Shown piece by piece: positions 61,325 through 64,000 of a stretch of DNA of 64,000 nt. Under the pieces are notes generated by a model, which saw only the letters and a program-made list of their open reading frames with translations, was not told where the DNA came from and searched no databases. The first letter of the stretch is position 1, and each line of letters begins with the position of its first letter. Location: assembly GCA_025174535.1 (NCBI GenBank), contig JALBUN010000048.1:620001-684000 (forward strand), written 5' to 3'. The DNA is from Cantharellus purpuraceus (Eukaryota; Basidiomycota; Agaricomycetes; Cantharellales; Hydnaceae). The position numbers were made by a program, and so were the translations under genes.

Positions 61325-64000
61325 GCTTACAGAGTAGTCGGCTTGTTCTGTGTCTCTGCAGTGGGGGGAGGTTTACTTTCTAGTATATCGCAGTCAGGCA
61401 TGATTGAGGACTTGGGTAGAGAGGGGGGGTCTGTGACGCGGACTAGTAGATGGCGCTAATCAACCGTCTAAGCTTCCTTGCTCGAAGTATTTGTATCCTC
61501 ACAATGTCCGAGTCATCGCTTCCTCTCCCACGCATTGATCATGCGATGCATCCCCAGCGTCACATCGATCAAGGTCGTGTACTGAATTCGAAATATGGAA
61601 TGAATCGCTTCATACACGCGAGTCCGGGTCTTCCATACTGGCTGCTGTCAGATTCGTTTAGACACCACCGTTCTCTCAATCAACTGCACCATGGGTCATC
61701 CCGCTTTGTAAATCTGCAGACGAGGACTGTCTAGACGCAGTCTGCATGTAACCAATGCATTAATTCCTTAAAAGAGAGCCGCCTTTATTTCACTCGCAGG
61801 TTGTGTTTGAGAGGTACGGTAGAACGTCACAACGATTTGACACGGGTCGGTGATCACGATAAGCATGACGATACATGTGAGAAAGGGCTCAGCCCAAGTG
61901 AGAACGGGGACGAGAGTGAAAACCGAACATTGAGCTAGCACTAACTGGTGGCGGGAAGCACAAGCTGGATCATGCTATAAGGTCATTGGATCATGTTAAT
62001 CATATAACGAACACTTGCAAGGAGACACTTTGATGAAAGAAAAGGGGAAAGTAATAAAGGAGGCTGAGGCGAGGGAAGATCCAATGGGTTTTCAGTTTAA
62101 CCCAACGCCTTCGGGGCGTCACGCCTCATCAACGCCTGATGCATGGTGCCTTGAGATACGGTTTCTACTCCAAAGCCGAAGGTAATTCGTAAGTGCTGCA
62201 ATCCTGCACACCTGTGAACTGTTACCTCTTATAATTACACAACTGTCTCCAGCTGGGGATCCCACGATGTCCGTGGCCGTGCAGATCATAGAGGGCTAAA
62301 GCGCTAAAGTGCTAACGCCTCATGCCGTTGTAACCGTCGTGGCTAAACACAACGACACTTCACCCCTGGATGGGCGTAGTCTGCCGCAGCTCAAAAGCTC
62401 AAATCATAGCACTTGACAACCTAACCTGAAATCATCGATACCTGTTGATATGCCATCCAGGATGCCTAAACCATTGCATCAACAACGGCTGCAGACAGAC
62501 AAACGCACGGAATTACATGCTGCGAGTGACATTGATATCAATCGGGAAAACGGCCACCACGGTCTCGGCGGCGACGAATCAGTAAAAACCTTGTTGCGCC
62601 CCGCGTTCCGAAAGCTGTATGAGTAAAGCATGAAGTGAGGGAGCATGTATGAGCTCTATCATGTCGGGGGGGAGGGGTGCTAACGTACCAGTGACATTGG
62701 GTAAAGTGTGAAAGGAAGATTCAACGATGCTATTGAAGAAGGCTAAAACATTGAACCTGGGGGATAGCTTGGGGGTGATATTGTGTTTTGAGGGACGAGT
62801 ATGCTCCAAATATATTCGCGGGAGAATTAATCCAGATAATCTTCTCTATTGATGTTCCAAGGTCCGGAAGAAAATAGGTGTTATTGAGCTTGAGCATGCG
62901 GTGCTGAGTAAGTCTATTAGCAAGTCAATATACTAGCAGAGAGCAACATGAGCCGGTACATATAAACACATAACCCACCGCAAAATAGACACTTGGGGTG
63001 TGTAACCTAAACGCCGTGACCTGACCTAACTGGTTCCACAACGCCTGACGCCTAACGCCTACCTAGCAACACCTGAAACGCCAATTTAAGGCCGTATAGA
63101 ACAAAACGCCGAAGCGAGCCTGGACGTGAGGATTGCCATCAGAGCCATATAGTAATAGGCATCTGTACGGCTACTACGGCTACATCACCGACATCCTAGG
63201 GCATACGGGTCAGAGACAGCGTGTGTTACTAGTTGCGTTAAAGGCCGACGGTAGACACTAGGCGCCCATCAGCGTCGATCAAAAATGATCGTGACTGTTT
63301 ACCATGTAGATCGCACGGGGTGGATGTGGTGTATATTTGAAGCAGCTGCGGATCTGGACTCTAAAGGTCAAATATACTTGTGAGATGGGATGAGAGGATG
63401 TTCCCGAGGCGGAAATGAAACCAACGTGAGGAAGTAGAATGAACACACCACGTCAGACGTCAACAGGTCTTGTAGATGCGATCACAGTCATAACGGTACT
63501 AGTCCCATGTTCAAATACCGAACCATAGGGCTAATATCAATATCAACATCGGTACAACACGACCACTGCCTCACTGGATATCGTAAGCATCCTCTTGCGA
63601 CTGGCTTCTGCAAGGCAAATAAGAAAACTGGCGTGACACATGTGACAGATGGTTGTTATCAAATGACGTAAGGTAGACGCCATTCTGATGGTGAACCGTT
63701 CAAAGCAGTAGCCGAGGTCCACAATAGGTCACGTGCTGATTGCATGGTGCGAAGTGTTCATGGGTTTGTGAAAGAGCAAGATGCGCTGTTTGACATTAGT
63801 GGCAGGTCCATGTGCTTCCATTTCACGGATGAACCTTTGAGCCTTGGATGTTAATTGAAGAAAGTGATAATGGAAGCTTTAATCGAGGCCGTATGCAGGT
63901 ACATGTAAAGAGGATTCGCAGAACATGCACAACTCATCTGGATGATCAGATATTCCCTCAAACTCTCCCCGGACCTGCCGTATAATACCCCGCATGCATT
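61325..64000. other. Terminal interval with no supported gene
   Basis: 2.7 kb. Open frames at 61450-61734 (+) and 62579-62809 (-) are unrecognised. Several ACGCCT-type direct repeats occur (62100-62150, 62330, 63010-63080), including a small hairpin ACGCC-TTCGG-GGCGT at about 62105-62119. No tRNA, LTR or gene identified. Confidence 0.4.

Noticed and set aside
62579..62809. 76-codon minus-strand frame with a few protein-like stretches
   Set aside because: No recognisable family; a possible GTACGT donor inside it leads nowhere convincing.

Overview
The window is nuclear DNA of a filamentous basidiomycete, most likely an Agaricomycete. Nearly every gene is split by short introns (about 45-75 bp, GT-AG, a few GC-AG). 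The families fit this group: a DUF3455 secreted protein, a DUF6535 fragment, fungal protein-kinase remnants, and Ser/Thr-rich membrane proteins. No bacterial, viral or intact transposon gene was recognised. Exon coordinates were read by hand from splice motifs and reading frame.

Layout. Bases 1-13 kb: an auxilin/Swa2-like gene cut by the window edge, divergent from TFIIA large subunit TOA1; two tandem STK32/YANK-type kinases flanking an EFM7/METTL21-type methyltransferase; and a vezatin-like myosin-binding protein. Bases 13-25 kb: a glutamine-rich LisH regulator, a KNH-like GPI-anchored protein, the oligosaccharyltransferase catalytic subunit STT3, the mitochondrial fission dynamin DNM1, and ribosomal protein eL34. 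Bases 25-35 kb: a BCS1-type AAA ATPase with a run of Lys/Glu micro-exons, the Golgi protein SYS1, and a type II dipeptidyl aminopeptidase. Bases 37-44 kb: a DUF3455 secreted protein, ATP synthase subunit 4, and a SAP/F-box/Trp-Trp-repeat protein. Bases 45-55 kb: a decayed kinase-like gene, two orphan single-pass membrane proteins, and NMN adenylyltransferase. Bases 56-61 kb: two decayed phytoene-desaturase (CrtI-like) copies and a DUF6535 fragment. The last 2.7 kb has no gene I can support.

The left two thirds is a conserved housekeeping block: transcription, clathrin uncoating, N-glycosylation, organelle division, translation, mitochondrial energy and Golgi traffic. It contains several divergent pairs with 100-200 bp between start codons (SWA2/TOA1, STT3/DNM1, SYS1/DPAP). 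The right third is gene-poor and rich in pseudogenes. I found no convincing novel multi-gene system. The best leads are the duplicated kinase pair with one GC-AG intron, the phase-0 micro-exon array, and the decayed CrtI pair.
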